From the NCBI GenBank assembly GCA_017506865.1, contig JAFCMP010000113.1, positions 682,001-746,000 on the forward strand: a stretch of 64,000 nt of DNA. The letters run 5' to 3'. Shown piece after piece: positions 31,693 through 43,008 of the stretch; position 1 is the stretch's first letter; each line of letters begins with the position of its first letter. Under the pieces are notes generated by a model that worked only from the letters and a program-made list of their open reading frames with translations, was not told where the DNA came from and did not search any database. Source of the DNA: Tribonema minus. Taxonomy: Eukaryota > Sar > Xanthophyceae > Tribonematales > Tribonemataceae. The position numbers and the translations under genes were made by a program.

Positions 31693-32365
31693 ATGAGTAT
31701 CAAGGTGGCAGTCACTGTACTGGTGATCGCAGCGTGCATGGCGTCCGCCTTTCCCAGAAGTTGGGGCTCCACCAGAAGCACCAAGTGCACCCAGCGCACA
31801 GCTGGCAATGGAGGCCCTCGTGAGCTGAGTTCCGTCTCAACACCAGAGCCAAACCCGCCCACAGCCTGGCAGGCTTCGAAAACTGTGCTGGTGTTCGATG
31901 ACAGTGTGCCGCGGGAGCGCATCGAGGCGATGTACGAAGATTCTACCAAGCTCCTCAATGATCGGACGACTGGGCACTTCAGCGACATCAGGATGGCTGC
32001 CCTGTTTAAGCCTGGGACATACGATGCCGATATACTGGTCGGCTATTACACCCAGGTACCACTCAGAGCATCAATGTGGCCCATGACCACCAGCAGTAGC
32101 GCCACGTGCCTTGTCGACGTGATCCAACCCCGCAACACTTCTCCTTGCTGCTGCAGCTGCTTTGTGTTTGCGCTGATGTTACTGCTGCCTCTGCTGTCAT
32201 TGATGGCTGAATAGCACTGCTGCGGTCGACAATCTGTGTGCACTCAGACTGGTAAGTGTAAGGTGCAGCGACTGTGAGTTGTGTCAAGCTGCATGTACCG
32301 TATGCATCCCATGCTTCAATATATATTTCACTGGGAGCAGTGCAGCAGCAGCTGTCGCAGTTGCG

Positions 32366-32402
<37 letters not shown>

Positions 32403-34657
32403 CCGGCTGCTGCTGCTGCTGCTGCTGCTGCCGCTGCTGCTGCCGCTGCTGCTGCTGCTGCTGCCGCTGCTACTGCTGCCACAGTGTGTCACTGTGAAGC
32501 CTTCTTCATTCAATGATGATCTCCTTGACGTCAAGTACCCCTTTCAGCCCTCTAACTTCCATCGCATGTAAATGCTGAGCGGTTCGCACGCAGCATACAC
32601 ACCGTTGCGCAGCGAGTGTCACACTTTGAAGTACGACGCGCCACTCCCCGCATCACAACCTTTACGCACAACACACAGTCCAGATGCTGAACGTCTGTCT
32701 GTCTGCTCTGCCTCCCACTCGCAGGTCCTGGGCCTCGGCAAAGACGCGAACGACGTGACGTTCACAGGCGAGCGCGGCGTGTACTGCGAGGCGATGGACA
32801 AGCGGCGTTACGGCGCGGGGTCGCTGGACACATTCTGGCGCTCCGCCGAGAACTTCAAGGCGCAGCCGCAGGGGACGGGCGGCATGATGTGGGCGGTTTC
32901 ACAGGTGGGCTTGGGGGGGGGGGGGGGGGCGTAGACTTACTAGGATACTTCCTAAAACTGATTGTTCTGCATTAGGATAATTCCTAAGAATAATCTTTCT
33001 GCTAGCGCCGATGCTGCGAGCTGCGTCACATGTATGCCGTCGGGCAAAATTCAGCTGCACTGGCGCGGGCATGATGTGGGCGGTTTCACAGGTAGGTGGG
33101 GGGGGGGGGGGGGGGGTCTGGCGGACTTAGACTACGTAGTGCTGATGTTGTGAGCCGCGTTGGGTGTATGCCGTAGGGCAAGTTTTAGCTGCACTGGCGC
33201 AGGCATGATGTGGGCGGTTTCACAGGTCGGTCGGGGGCTGGGGGGGCATAGACGGGCGTTGATGCTGCGAGCCCCCGCGTCACGTGTATGCCCTAGGGCA
33301 AGGGTTAGCTGGCGCGGGCATACTGTGGGCGGTTTTACAGGTAGCTCGGGGGGGCAACGGCTAGCGCCGATGCTGCGAGCCGCATCGCGTGTATGTCCTA
33401 GGGTTAGGGTTGGCCGCACTGTCGCAGGCAGCAGTGCTCTTGTACGAAGAAGGTGTGTCGAAGTATGTGCTCTGTGCGCGCCGCTGCGACAGTGGATTGT
33501 GAACTTTGCTCACTTGCATGCTGCGTGCGGAGATCTCCGAGGCGCTGCGCGCAGCGACGAAAGGGGTAGCTGACTAGGCCGTAATGTGGACGACGCCAAG
33601 TGCGCATGGGCAATAGCGTATACCGCAGAGCGCAAACCTTTCACGTGCTGCGCTCCCGCTGCTGCTGCACTTTGCCATCGGTGATTATAAGGACGGCACC
33701 AGTCCTCTGCGATCACGGCTGCATCGATCTCGTGAAGACAGAGGATGGAGCACGAGGGTTAGGGTGCGTGTTTGGGTTAGGGTTGGGTGAGTGCAAACAC
33801 CGGGTGTGCACGCCGCTGCTGCAGCTCTGCGCTGCCAACTGCCAACGCGGGGGGGGCACGAATGCGCAGTTAAGAGCTTGCCCCTCTCCTGACTTAAGTC
33901 TAGCCTCACCCACTTCCGCTACCTCAAAGTCAAACCCAAACATGCACATCGTAGCTTCAACTCCTGAGCACTGAGCAGGCACGCCTGCGTTCATAGTACT
34001 GAATGCGTACGCGCGCATGAGGCTGAGACTGCTGTGCTAATCAGAAGCCTTGTTGACCGATGCAAGCTGCCGACCCATCTACGGGGGTGCTGCCCGGTCA
34101 TCTTTCAACCTGAAAGTTGAAGTGGGTGTCATGCCTGCGCCACAATGCGCGCTCATTTGACTCCGACTCTGATTCTGCGGGCCAGGCGGCGCCGCTGCGG
34201 CGCATCCACGTCGCGTCGGAGCTGCACCTGCACGACGGCGAGAGCTACGCCAGCGGCGGCTTCATGGCAAACATGCAGGTGAGCGCTGCTGCATGCTGAA
34301 CGCTGCTGCCTGAGCACTGCTGCCTGAGCGTTGCTGCCACATAAGTGCTGCTGCCACATGAGCGCTGCTGCCTGAACGCTGCTGCCTGAGCGCTGCCGTC
34401 TGAGCGCTGCCACCTGAGCGCTGCTGCCACTAGAACCCTGCCGCCTGAGAGCTGCTGCCTGAGCGTAGCTGCCGCTTGAGCGCTGCTGCCACATGAGCGC
34501 TGCTGCTACATGAACATGAGCGCTGCTGCCACATGAGCGCTTCTACCTGAGCACTGCTGCCTGAGCGCTGCTGCCACATGAGCTCTGTTACCTGAGCGCT
34601 GCTGCCTGAGCGCTGCCGCCTGAGCGCTGCTGCCCAAGCTCTGTCGCCCTAGCGCCG

Positions 34658-34702
<45 letters not shown>

Positions 34703-37700
34703 ATTTTATACACATGCATTCAACGTACTCGACCAACGACTCCACGAAGCTGCAGAACATTCGCTGGCGCGTGAGGATTCTGCACTGCTGTGTGCTCCAT
34801 CTGTACTGCAATGATTACACTCGTGAACCTCCATGGTGCAGGAACACAGTACACCGTACTATTGTGTACTGTAACACGTACGCTCGTGAACTGACCGCAG
34901 GTCGACAAAGGCACCTTCATGGCGTCGCAGCAGCAGTGGATGACACGTGCCTTAACGCTCAACCCCGACAAGGCCGAGGAGATGGGCGGTGCGTGGAGCT
35001 TTGTCTTTGTGGGCACCACAGGGGCCCCTGCGCAGGCACGTACAGTGATACATACCCTACATACAAGCTTATACCTACCCTCTCTTGGCTAATTGCGTTG
35101 AGCACCGTGTCATGTCTCGACGAGGCATGTACGTAGACGCCGCGTAAAACCGCGCATGGCGTTCATCTGTCTGCGCTGCCTTGCGCTTGTCGCACGCATC
35201 ATCGAGAAGTAAAGCCACGACAGCCCGTACGTTCACAGAAGATTGATTTCTACAGATTCAATGGGGATGCGACTGGAGTATCGCGTGAATTTGTTGTTTT
35301 CCCCAGAACCGTGGAGGCACCACATTTTCTGTTTCGTCAGTGTGGGGGCACCGCAAGCGCCGCTAGTGCGCAGGCGCGTTCTCGATGCACAGCAATTTTC
35401 GGACGCGTTTGGGTGGCCCGGTGCGGCAGCATCAAGCGCACTTTACCTTACGTACAGCACTGATGAATGGCGGTGCGATGGCGGCGGCGCGTAGCTTTAG
35501 TGTTGTGGGGGGGGGGGGGTGCTGCAAACAAAAAAAAGCAGGTGCACGCTCACAGCATGGAAGATTATCAACCCCAACCCTCACCCTGACCCTTATCGGC
35601 ACCACATCTCCAGATGCATTTGGGTGGCCTGATGCGGTAGTCTAGTGCCAACAGCACCCTACCGTAGTGTACAGTACTGGTGTGTCTGGATTGATATACC
35701 TCGACACTTCGTCCTTGCCCGTCTGACGGGCCGCAATTATTCCTGAGTAGAGTTGGCGCTGCTGTGTTGTCGCAGTAACCTAACCTTGGCTGTAACCCGA
35801 ACCCCGCCTCACAAGTACCTAGCAACTGCTGACCAATCAGTTTCAGCAGCGCTCAACACACTGCGCTACGCAACCCCAGCAACTACTGCAGTCAGAAGGT
35901 GGCCCTGCACTCTTGCAGCAATTTCTCGAACCACGTGGATTGCCAATCAACTAAGGGAAGCTTGCGCCCAAAATCCGAATTACTTTGCACCAACTCACTC
36001 AAGGAGGTCCGCAGCTACAGTGGGAGGCTTCACATATGGCAACATGTAGATTGCAGAACTGCATTGCAGGATGTCTTTGAACACACGGTGCAGGCCCCAC
36101 TGACTCAAGAATGCCTACAGTTGTCAGCGTCCATCAGATGAGCTGGAGCGCTCGATACTTTTCAGCACACTTCGTGCACCTGGAAGTGGCTGACCCACTG
36201 AACTCTCTTGTACACAACCTCAACCTCAACCTCAACTTGAACATGACAGAACTACCCGCGCAGCATCGACTCCGAGCGCGCGTACAACAACGTGGAGAAG
36301 GCGCCCGTCAGCGCCGAGAAACCCTTCATCTCCATCGACGGCGCGGGCCGCTACTCCCTCAACATACCCAAGGTACGTAGTTGCAGTACATTAGGTGCGA
36401 CTCGCTACTCACTTCTGAGGTGTACTTTGGATCTGAGCAAAAGCCCTTCATCTCCATCGACGACGAGGGTCGCTACTCGCTCAACATACCCAAGGCAAGT
36501 AGGTACAGTACAGTACATGAGTTACGACTCGGGTAGCTAATCTCTTCCAGCTAAAGCTCATAATGTATATTTGAACTGATGCCCCTCGTTATTGTCGATG
36601 ACGCGGGCCGCTACTCCCTCAACATACCCAAGGTATGTTGATACAGCACATAAGTTACGACTCGGATCGCTAATCTCTTCCAACTAAAGTTCCCATTGTA
36701 TATATGAACTGTAGCCCTTCATCTCCATTGACGATGCGGGCCGCTACTGGCTCAAACTTACCCTAGGTACATACAGTAGGAACAGTACATGGCTGCAATT
36801 TGGGCTGTCGCATCAACGTTCCCCGTATGCACGTGTATCGGAACATAAGCCCTTCCATCTGCATTGATGGCGAGGGCCGCTACTCTCTCAACATACCCAA
36901 GGTACGCAGGTACAATACATTGCTGCAATTTGCGCTGTCACATTAATGGTACCCGCAAGCATGCATGTTGCTAATTATTGCTTCGTCAACATGCCCTGCA
37001 CGTGTTGCTTGTCGCTGTGCCGCTGGCTGCTGCTTTTGCCGCATACACGCACGGTAGGTTTGTGTATGCTTCAATGAGAGCTGATGCGCTTTCCACGTGT
37101 CCCACATTCATGTTCTGCATATATAGACATGAGTCTCGAGCCGCCCACCTTCAATGAATTCAAGGTTGTTATGTATGTTGCTATGCATCACAATGCCACT
37201 CCCGTCAATATACCCAAGGAATGCGTGCACACTTTGATACCTGTTGGTGCATTGCGCCGTAGGGTTAGGATTAGGATTAGGGTTAGGGTTAGGGTTAGGG
37301 TTAGGACGGGTGACGGCCAACTGCGTCAACCCCCTTTGCTGACAATCGCAGTGATGCATGCAACTGAATGCTTATGATTCACACGTGTCGTCGTCTACTT
37401 TGTCGAATTTACACAAAATCTTGCGTGTGTCACGACCTGAAGGCGTGCCTCGTGAATGCGCAAATCATAGCTGCCCATCGCTAGCACGATAGCGAGTGAG
37501 GCCCGGCAGAGTAGCCTTCTTCACCACCCACAATGGTGGACAGTTAGCAGTACAGATACGGTACACTGAAGCTCCGGCCGCAGTGACGCTTGGCATGCTG
37601 CTCCATTCGGATAAACGTCCACGACGGTTTTCACTTCAGTCCCTGACTTCAAGCCCTACGTAACGTCAACCCTACCATGACCCCATGTCTGCAGGTGCGG

Positions 37701-40700
37701 TTCGACCACGCAAGCCCCAAGCTGGCAGACATTCCGCCAGGCGCAACATCTCCGGAGCTCAAGTTCAATAAGGACTTCATAGAATCCGTCCCATTTGAGA
37801 GGGTCTTCGTGGCGGCTGCTGAGTATACGCCAAATGCGAGCGAGCCGCAGTTCGGCACGTGGGTGACGGATGATCACGCCAGGATACAGGTGCGCAAGCG
37901 CGGTGAAGTTGAAGTGCCAATCCGCGTTGTTTGATCATGACAGGACGTTCCGACTCACTCCAAAAGTACAGGTGCGCGAGCGCGGTGAAGTTGAAGTACC
38001 GATCTGCATTGTCTAATAATGGGAGGTTGCCTCAGGACAGTCAGAACCTGATGCATTTGAGGGATGCATTGCCTTGATTGTGTTCATGTTTGGCTCAAGG
38101 CGCGATCATGTTGAAGTGTGAGCATGGGTGAAGTTGAAGTATGGGACTGCATGATGGCACGCCGCGCGCTCCCTGTTCAACGCACAGCGTTGCGGCGTGC
38201 ACCTGCCCACAGGGCCCGCCCGATGCAGTCTCAGAGAGCACGTGACGCCACACAACACATCATCGTGCTGGCGCCCCTTTGACGCTCGTGCCCAGGGGGG
38301 TGACCCTGACAGTACATCACCCCCTGCCAGAGCATGAGCGCAGTTCCTGAGCGCCGTTCCCTCAGCGCCGATCTTCAGCAGATCTGGGGTTGTTCGGACA
38401 TCCAAAGCTGAGCACTGCTCAATCATGTTCAACTTCAATACGCAGGTAGCGCTCAAAGGCGTGCTACGTCGCCCGCGCGGCATCTTCAATGTGCGGGCGT
38501 CCCTGCCAGTGCGTCACGCGACCACTGCAACTCGATTCCAATCTTCATTGTGGAACTTGAACCTTAAGAATTTTTCTTCATCACAGGCAGGTCTCGACGA
38601 CGGCAAGCACGGTGTGACCACTGCATTGGGTTCTGAACTTCAGTGTTTCAACATACCTACATGCCACAGGCCACTGCAGCGATTCTGAACTTCATCGTTG
38701 GACTTGTACATCACCAGGCAGCGCTCGACGACGGCAAGCACATGGGCACCAATGCAGCTCTCGATTCCAAAATGATTTGTCAAATACCAACATAGCACAG
38801 GCCACTGCAGCTCGATTCTGCACTTCATTGTTGAACTTGTACATCACCACAGGCAGCGCTCGACGACGGCAAGCACGTGGTGCTGTCCCCCGGCATCTTC
38901 AACTTGCAGTCGCCCCTGGTGGTGCGTCACCCCAACCAGGTCATCCTGGGCATCGGCATGGCGACGCTCGTGGCGCCCGGGGACGGCTCGCCGTGCATCA
39001 AGGTGGCGCCAGGGGTTGGGGGCGTGCGGATCGCGGGCGTCATGCTGCAGGCCGCGCTCGTTGATGAGGTACGCTGGAAATGAGGTTGTATAGGAGAGGT
39101 GTCATGAATTTCATGAATTTCATGTTGAAGTCTGGCATGACCATGCGCGTGGGCGCCCGGGGACGGCGCGCCGCGCATCAAGGTGGCGCCGGGAGTTGGG
39201 GAGGTGCGGATTGCCGGCGTCATGCTGCAGGCTGCGCTCGTTGATGAGGTACGCTCTACTGTAACAAATGCCATCGCCATACGGTAGTTTATGAACTTCA
39301 TGTTGAGCTTCATGTTGGGTTCTGGCGTGAGAGGGGGTCATGGTGCAGGCCGCGCTCGTTGACGAGGTATGCTTCAAATGAAACTGCGTGGAAGAGGCGC
39401 GCATCAGTTGAATTGCACTTTTGCACTCAGCAGAAAGCACATGGCACTGCGAAAGCTTAGAGCCCTGCTTCAACATGAAGTTGAAGTTTGCTGGGTCGGG
39501 GGCGAGGGCGTCATGCTGCACGCCGCGCTTGTTGTGAGGCACGTACGCTCTCTTGCAATGGATGGCATCGAGACGTAGTGGCATGAAATTCACGGATCCC
39601 ATATCGAAGTCTTGCGTTGGATAGTCGTGCTGCAGGTCGCGCTCGTCGACGAGGTACGCTCTCCCGTGATGAATGGCATCGAGGAGTGACTGCGTGGAAT
39701 TCATGGATTTCAAGATGAAGTCTTGCATGTGGGGGCGTCATGCTGCAAATCACGCATACTTCTATATCTATTCGAGGCGTTCTTTGAATGACAGTGCAGG
39801 GAAGGGATGCGGCGCAGATGAGCTGCAGTTGAGAAGCGAGCGCACGGTATTGCAGCTTGAGGCTACCTCAATCATGAAGTTGGCTGCACGCGGGGCATAC
39901 TGCAGGCTGCGTACATGGAGGACTTACGTATGCCCTGCTGTGTGAACAGCGCCTTCGGAGTTGTGTACACCAGCACACCGCATGCCATGTCATGGTGTAC
40001 TTCAAGTTGAACGTTTTGTGCATGCGCCGAGGATGCTGCGCCGCGTGCACACTGCCCTTGCGCGGGAATGCACGCGCTTAGTTGCCCTAGCTACAGCACG
40101 CAGACCGCAGGCAGGCGCGTCACATGCCCATGAAAGCCCCCCTAAACCCCCCCCAACGCCCTCCGCCTGGCCGCCTACGACACCTCAGCGCTGTTAAATC
40201 AAAGCAGCGCGGCTCCTTTTGTGTCGTCCCCTCCCCCCTCTCCGCCAGGCCGCCTACATCGCCTCGCCCCTCCTCAAGTGACGCGACGCCGGCGCCGCAG
40301 ACGCGGGCGACCCCCTCTTCAGCAACCGGCAATGGCGATGCAGAAGCTGCCTACTCACGTACCCCCCCCCCTTACCCCCCCCCCTTACCCACCCCCCAAC
40401 CCCCTTGTCCTCCCCCCCTTCGCAGGTCCGCCACGACACCTCGACGCTGTTGAATCGAAGCAGCGCAACTCCTCATGTAGACACACACACACCCTTCCCC
40501 CCCTCTGCCAGGCCGCCTACGACACAGCGAGTTGTTCAAATCGAAGCAGCGCGACTCCTCATGTTACCCCCCCCCCCTTCCAACGCCCTCCGCCAGGCCG
40601 CCTACGACGCCTCCACTCTCCTCGAGTGGGGCGACGCCCGCACCGCGGATGCGGGCGACCCCCTCAACCCCGGCTTCCTCTTCGACGTCTTCGCGCGCGT

Positions 40701-43008
40701 GGGGGGCCCCGACGCCGACCGCGCTGTGCGCTGCCACACCATCGCACGGCTCAACAGCGGACACGTCGTCGGCGACAACCTGTGGCTGTGGCGCGCGGAC
40801 CACAGCAAGCTGGCGCAGGGCGAGGCGCGCGAGACGCGCACGCTGCCGAATGGCGACGTCGTCACGGAGGAGTACCACCTTGTGAGGGCGGAGTTCAAGT
40901 GAGTAGAGCGAGGTATTGAAGTTGGGGGGCGCCGCATGCGTGCAGAGTCAGTCGCTTTGATTCTAGGGGGTTGAGTCATTGTGAGTGGAGGAGTGGGGCG
41001 CGAGACGCGCACGCTGCCGAATGGCCATGCCGTCACGGAGGAGTACCACCTCGTGAGGGCGGAGTTCAAGTGAGTGCCGCGATGATTTTGTTGAAGTCGG
41101 GGGCCGCGTGCACGCGTACACGTAACCGTTTTGAGTCTAGAGGGTCTAGCCGTTGTGAGTGAAGGGCGCGTGAGACGCGCACGCTGCCGAATGGTCGTGT
41201 TGTGACGAAGAGTGCCACCTCGTGAGGGCGGAGTTCACGTGAGTGGAGGCGAGGAGATGTTGAAGCCGGGGGACTCAGAGTAGATGTTGTCAGGGTGTTG
41301 CGCTGTTGTGAGTGAAGGAGTGGGGGGCGAGGCATGCGAGATGCGCACACTGCCCAGTGGCGATGTCGTGACGGAAGAGTTCACCTCGTGAGGGTGGAGT
41401 AAGTGATTGCGCGATGGACTCGCAGTGAATGCGGGCGGCGGTCACTGCTCCCCTGTCGCTTACCTCAACCTCTATCGGTTTTTCCGATGGCTTTCCGCTG
41501 CCGTTGTGTGCAGGTGCCAGACAGCGCTTGACGTGCGCGGCGACGCCCCCTGTCCCTGTCCTTTTGAAGTCCATCAATTCGCTCCTCTGTATCTCGCGAA
41601 ATCCGTCGGCGTTTCTGATGAATTGCCGCTCTTTCTTGCTTTGTGCAGGTGTCAGACAGCGCTCGACGTGCGCGGCGACGACGTCACCGTGTACGGCCTC
41701 GCCGCGGAGCACACCCTCGGCGATCAGGTCGCGTGGCGCGGCGAGCGCGGCGCCGTGTACTTCTACCAGTGCGAGCTGCCGTACGACGTCGACACGGCGT
41801 CGTTTGGAGCAGGTGCATACGCAAATGTTGTTGAGAAGTGATCGTCGATGCGCACTCAGACACTTGCAAGTTTGCCACCAGACACACGTAGATTCTATCA
41901 GATATCTACCCTCTATTAGGGCTTCTCCGGCCCTCAGCGAGATGTACTGAAAGGTACGTATGCGCTCTTGCCATGGCATCTCGTACTGTAACTGACCGCA
42001 TGCATACAAGTATACGTGTCGCGTAGAGAGCAGGGAAAGCAGTGCGTGGAGCGCGGCGCCATGTACTTCAAGCAGTGCGAGCTGCCGTACGACGCGGACA
42101 CGGCCTCGTTCGGCGCAGGTGCACGCCCTTTCATCAGCTGCGCCACGTGTCGTGCATTGCCAAGTACCGCTTCAGAGGACATGCATTGAGGCATTTGTGC
42201 AATGGCAGACACGGGAGTATGGCTGGAAGGGAGGTCAGGTCGCGTGGCGCGACGAGCGCGGCGCCCTGTTTTTTTAACAATGCGCGCTGCCGTACGACGT
42301 GGACACGGCGTCATCAGGCGCAGGTACATGAGTGCTTTGCGCCGTGGCATCAGTGAGCGCCTGCATACCAATATGAATGTCGTGTAGAGAGCAGGATGAG
42401 TAGTGCGGAGAGCGCGGCGCCATGTACTTCTTACAGTGCGAGCTGCCGTAGGATGCCGAGGCGGCCTCGGTTGCGCGGGTACATGGACAAGCTTTCAGCA
42501 GACACATGTAGACTTTGGTGGCGAGATCGACATCTACCGCGACTGCACCACACTCAACCCCTCCCCCACCCCTTAACCCCACCCCCCCCCCCCCCCCCTT
42601 CCCCCGCGTCACCGCAGTCCCCCCAGCAGGCCCGGGTACGTCGGGTACCGCGTCGACAGCGCCGTGCGCGCGCACACCGCCGTCGGCGCCGGCGTGTACT
42701 CCTTCTTCCGCGACGACACGTGCGCTGTGCCGGCGGGCATCGCGGCGCCCCTCGCGGCGCCCGGCGTGCGCTTCGTGAACCCCTTCAAGGTGAAGCTCGT
42801 CGGCCACGACGGCATACAGAGCGCCATCGCCGACAACAGCGGCGGCGGCGGCAGCGGCAGCGGCGGCGGGTGCGGTGGCGGCGGCGGCAGTGGTGGCGGC
42901 AGCGGCGGCGGCGGCGGCGACGGCAATGGGCCTGCCCTGTCCGGCCGGCTGCACCCCGAGCAGGGCGCTGCTGCTGCTGCTGCTGCTGCTGCTGTGGCGC
43001 AGCAGTGA
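31693..43008 (+). CDS. Secreted right-handed beta-helix (pectate-lyase/GH55-like) protein
   Basis: Ten exons: 31693-32055, 32725-32904, 34186-34278, 34901-35035, 36250-36372, 37695-37889, 38853-39068, 40597-40898, 41649-41812 and about 42630-43008, roughly 715 residues. It begins with a signal peptide (MSIKVAVTVLVIAACMASA). The chain resembles secreted bacterial and fungal proteins often mislabelled adenylyl cyclase or F5/8-type. Markers are FKPGTYDADILVGYYTQVLGLG, FWRSAENF, MMWAVSQAAPLRRIHV, MASQQQWMTRALTLN, FVFVGTTGAPA, EKPFISIDGAGRYSLNIPK, LSPGIFNLQSPLVVRHPNQVILGIGMATL, GDNLWLWRADH and AVYFYQCELPYD. Enzymatic activity is not established for this group. Intron 4 appears to use a GC donor (CAG|GCACGT). 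The exon 9/10 joint does not keep phase with the obvious sites. The tail is Gly- then Ala-rich. Confidence 0.82.
32366..32480 (+). repeat. CTG trinucleotide repeat in beta-helix intron 1
   Basis: Interrupted (CTG)n with GCC and TTG variants, about 110 bases, giving Leu, Cys or Ala runs in three frames. No evidence that it is translated. Confidence 0.9.
33060..33345 (+). repeat. Three copies of the beta-helix exon 2 donor junction
   Basis: The real junction is GGCATGATGTGGGCGGTTTC ACAG|GT at 32881-32906. The blocks GGGCATGATGTGGGCGGTTT CACAGGT recur at about 33067 and 33202, and GGGCATACTGTGGGCGGTTT TACAGGT at 33316. Poly-G runs follow the real donor and the first copy, and GCCGATGCTGCGAGC-type intron sequence is shared by the spacers. 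All keep a usable GT. Confidence 0.92.
34292..34645 (+). repeat. Minisatellite TGAGCGCTGCTGCC in beta-helix intron 3
   Basis: About 25 variant copies of a ~14-base unit start directly after the exon 3 donor GCAGGTGAGCGCTGCTGC. The unit therefore probably derives from the donor-side intron bases themselves. Confidence 0.9.
34662..34701 (+). repeat. (TG)n microsatellite
   Basis: Twenty perfect TG units following the minisatellite in intron 3 of the beta-helix gene. Confidence 0.97.
36430..37225 (+). repeat. Degenerate copies of the beta-helix exon 5 donor junction
   Basis: The real exon end (36316-36378) reads CCCTTCATCTCCATCGACGG, then GCTACTCCCTCAACATACCC AAG|GTACGT. Copies at about 36443, 36595, 36716 and 36848, and a remnant at 37200, keep the CGCTACTC...CTCAACATACCC core. 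Their donor-position sequences vary (GCAAGT, GTATGT, GTACAT, GTACGC). Spacing is about 125-150 bases. Confidence 0.93.
37261..37306 (+). repeat. Interstitial TTAGGG telomeric repeat
   Basis: Seven near-contiguous TTAGG(G/A) units in intron 5 of the beta-helix gene, the cleanest telomere-type array in the window. It sits right after the last degenerate exon 5 copy. Confidence 0.95.
37955..38145 (+). repeat. Copies of the beta-helix exon 6 donor junction
   Basis: ACAGGTGCGCAAGCGCGGTG AAGTTGAAGTGCC at the real junction (37886 onward) recurs as ACAGGTGCGCGAGCGCGGTG AAGTTGAAGTACC at 37970. A weaker copy lies at about 38100-38140. Confidence 0.85.
38430..38790 (+). repeat. Copies of the beta-helix exon 7 acceptor junction
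   Basis: The real exon start GGCAGCGCTCGACGACGGCA AGCACGTGG (38852 onward) recurs at about 38586 and 38718. A longer diverged copy at 38440-38520 also includes the downstream GGCATCTTCAA and GTGCGTCAC parts. CGATTC and GAACTTGTACATCACC spacers are shared. Confidence 0.9.
39130..39750 (+). repeat. Five copies of the beta-helix exon 7 donor junction
   Basis: The best copy (39145-39255) repeats about 100 coding bases, from GGCGCCCGGGGACGGC to GCGCTCGTTGATGAG|GTACGC, with few changes. Shorter copies follow near 39340, 39510, 39632 and 39735, each carrying GTCATGCTGCA or GTGCTGCAGG and, in three, a GAGGTAYGCT donor. Confidence 0.93.
40145..40560 (+). repeat. Four copies of the beta-helix exon 8 acceptor junction
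   Basis: CTCCGCCAGGCCGCCTACGA with an upstream C-rich tract (real site 40588-40607) recurs at about 40156, 40245, 40425 and 40505. The 40245 copy includes about 80 bases of exon but has gained a stop (CTCAAGTGA). TTGAATCGAAGCAGCGCGAC spacers are shared among copies. Confidence 0.93.
40990..41405 (+). repeat. Three copies of the beta-helix exon 8 donor junction
   Basis: GCGAGACGCGCACGCTGCCG AATGGCGACGTCGTCACGGAGGAG... ending in TTCAA|GTGAGT (real site 40829-40904) recurs at 40998-41075, 41167-41245 and 41334-41405. The first two retain the GTGAGT donor. Each is followed by a GTTGAAGTCGGGGG-like intron segment. Confidence 0.95.
41510..41545 (+). repeat. Copy of the beta-helix exon 9 acceptor junction
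   Basis: TGTGCAGGTGCCAGACAGCG then CTTGACGTGCGCGGCGAC, 132 bases upstream of the real TTGTGCAGGTGTCAGACAGC at 41641. Both have intact AG acceptors in the same phase. Confidence 0.9.
42030..42490 (+). repeat. Three copies of the beta-helix exon 9 donor junction
   Basis: GAGCGCGGCGCCGTGTACTT ... GCGAGCTGCCGTACGACGTC ... GGAGCAG|GT (real 41741-41814) recurs at 42050-42122, 42254-42328 and 42408-42482. The third has a stop codon in place of a Tyr codon. CGTGTAGAGAGCAGG spacers recur between copies. Confidence 0.93.
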
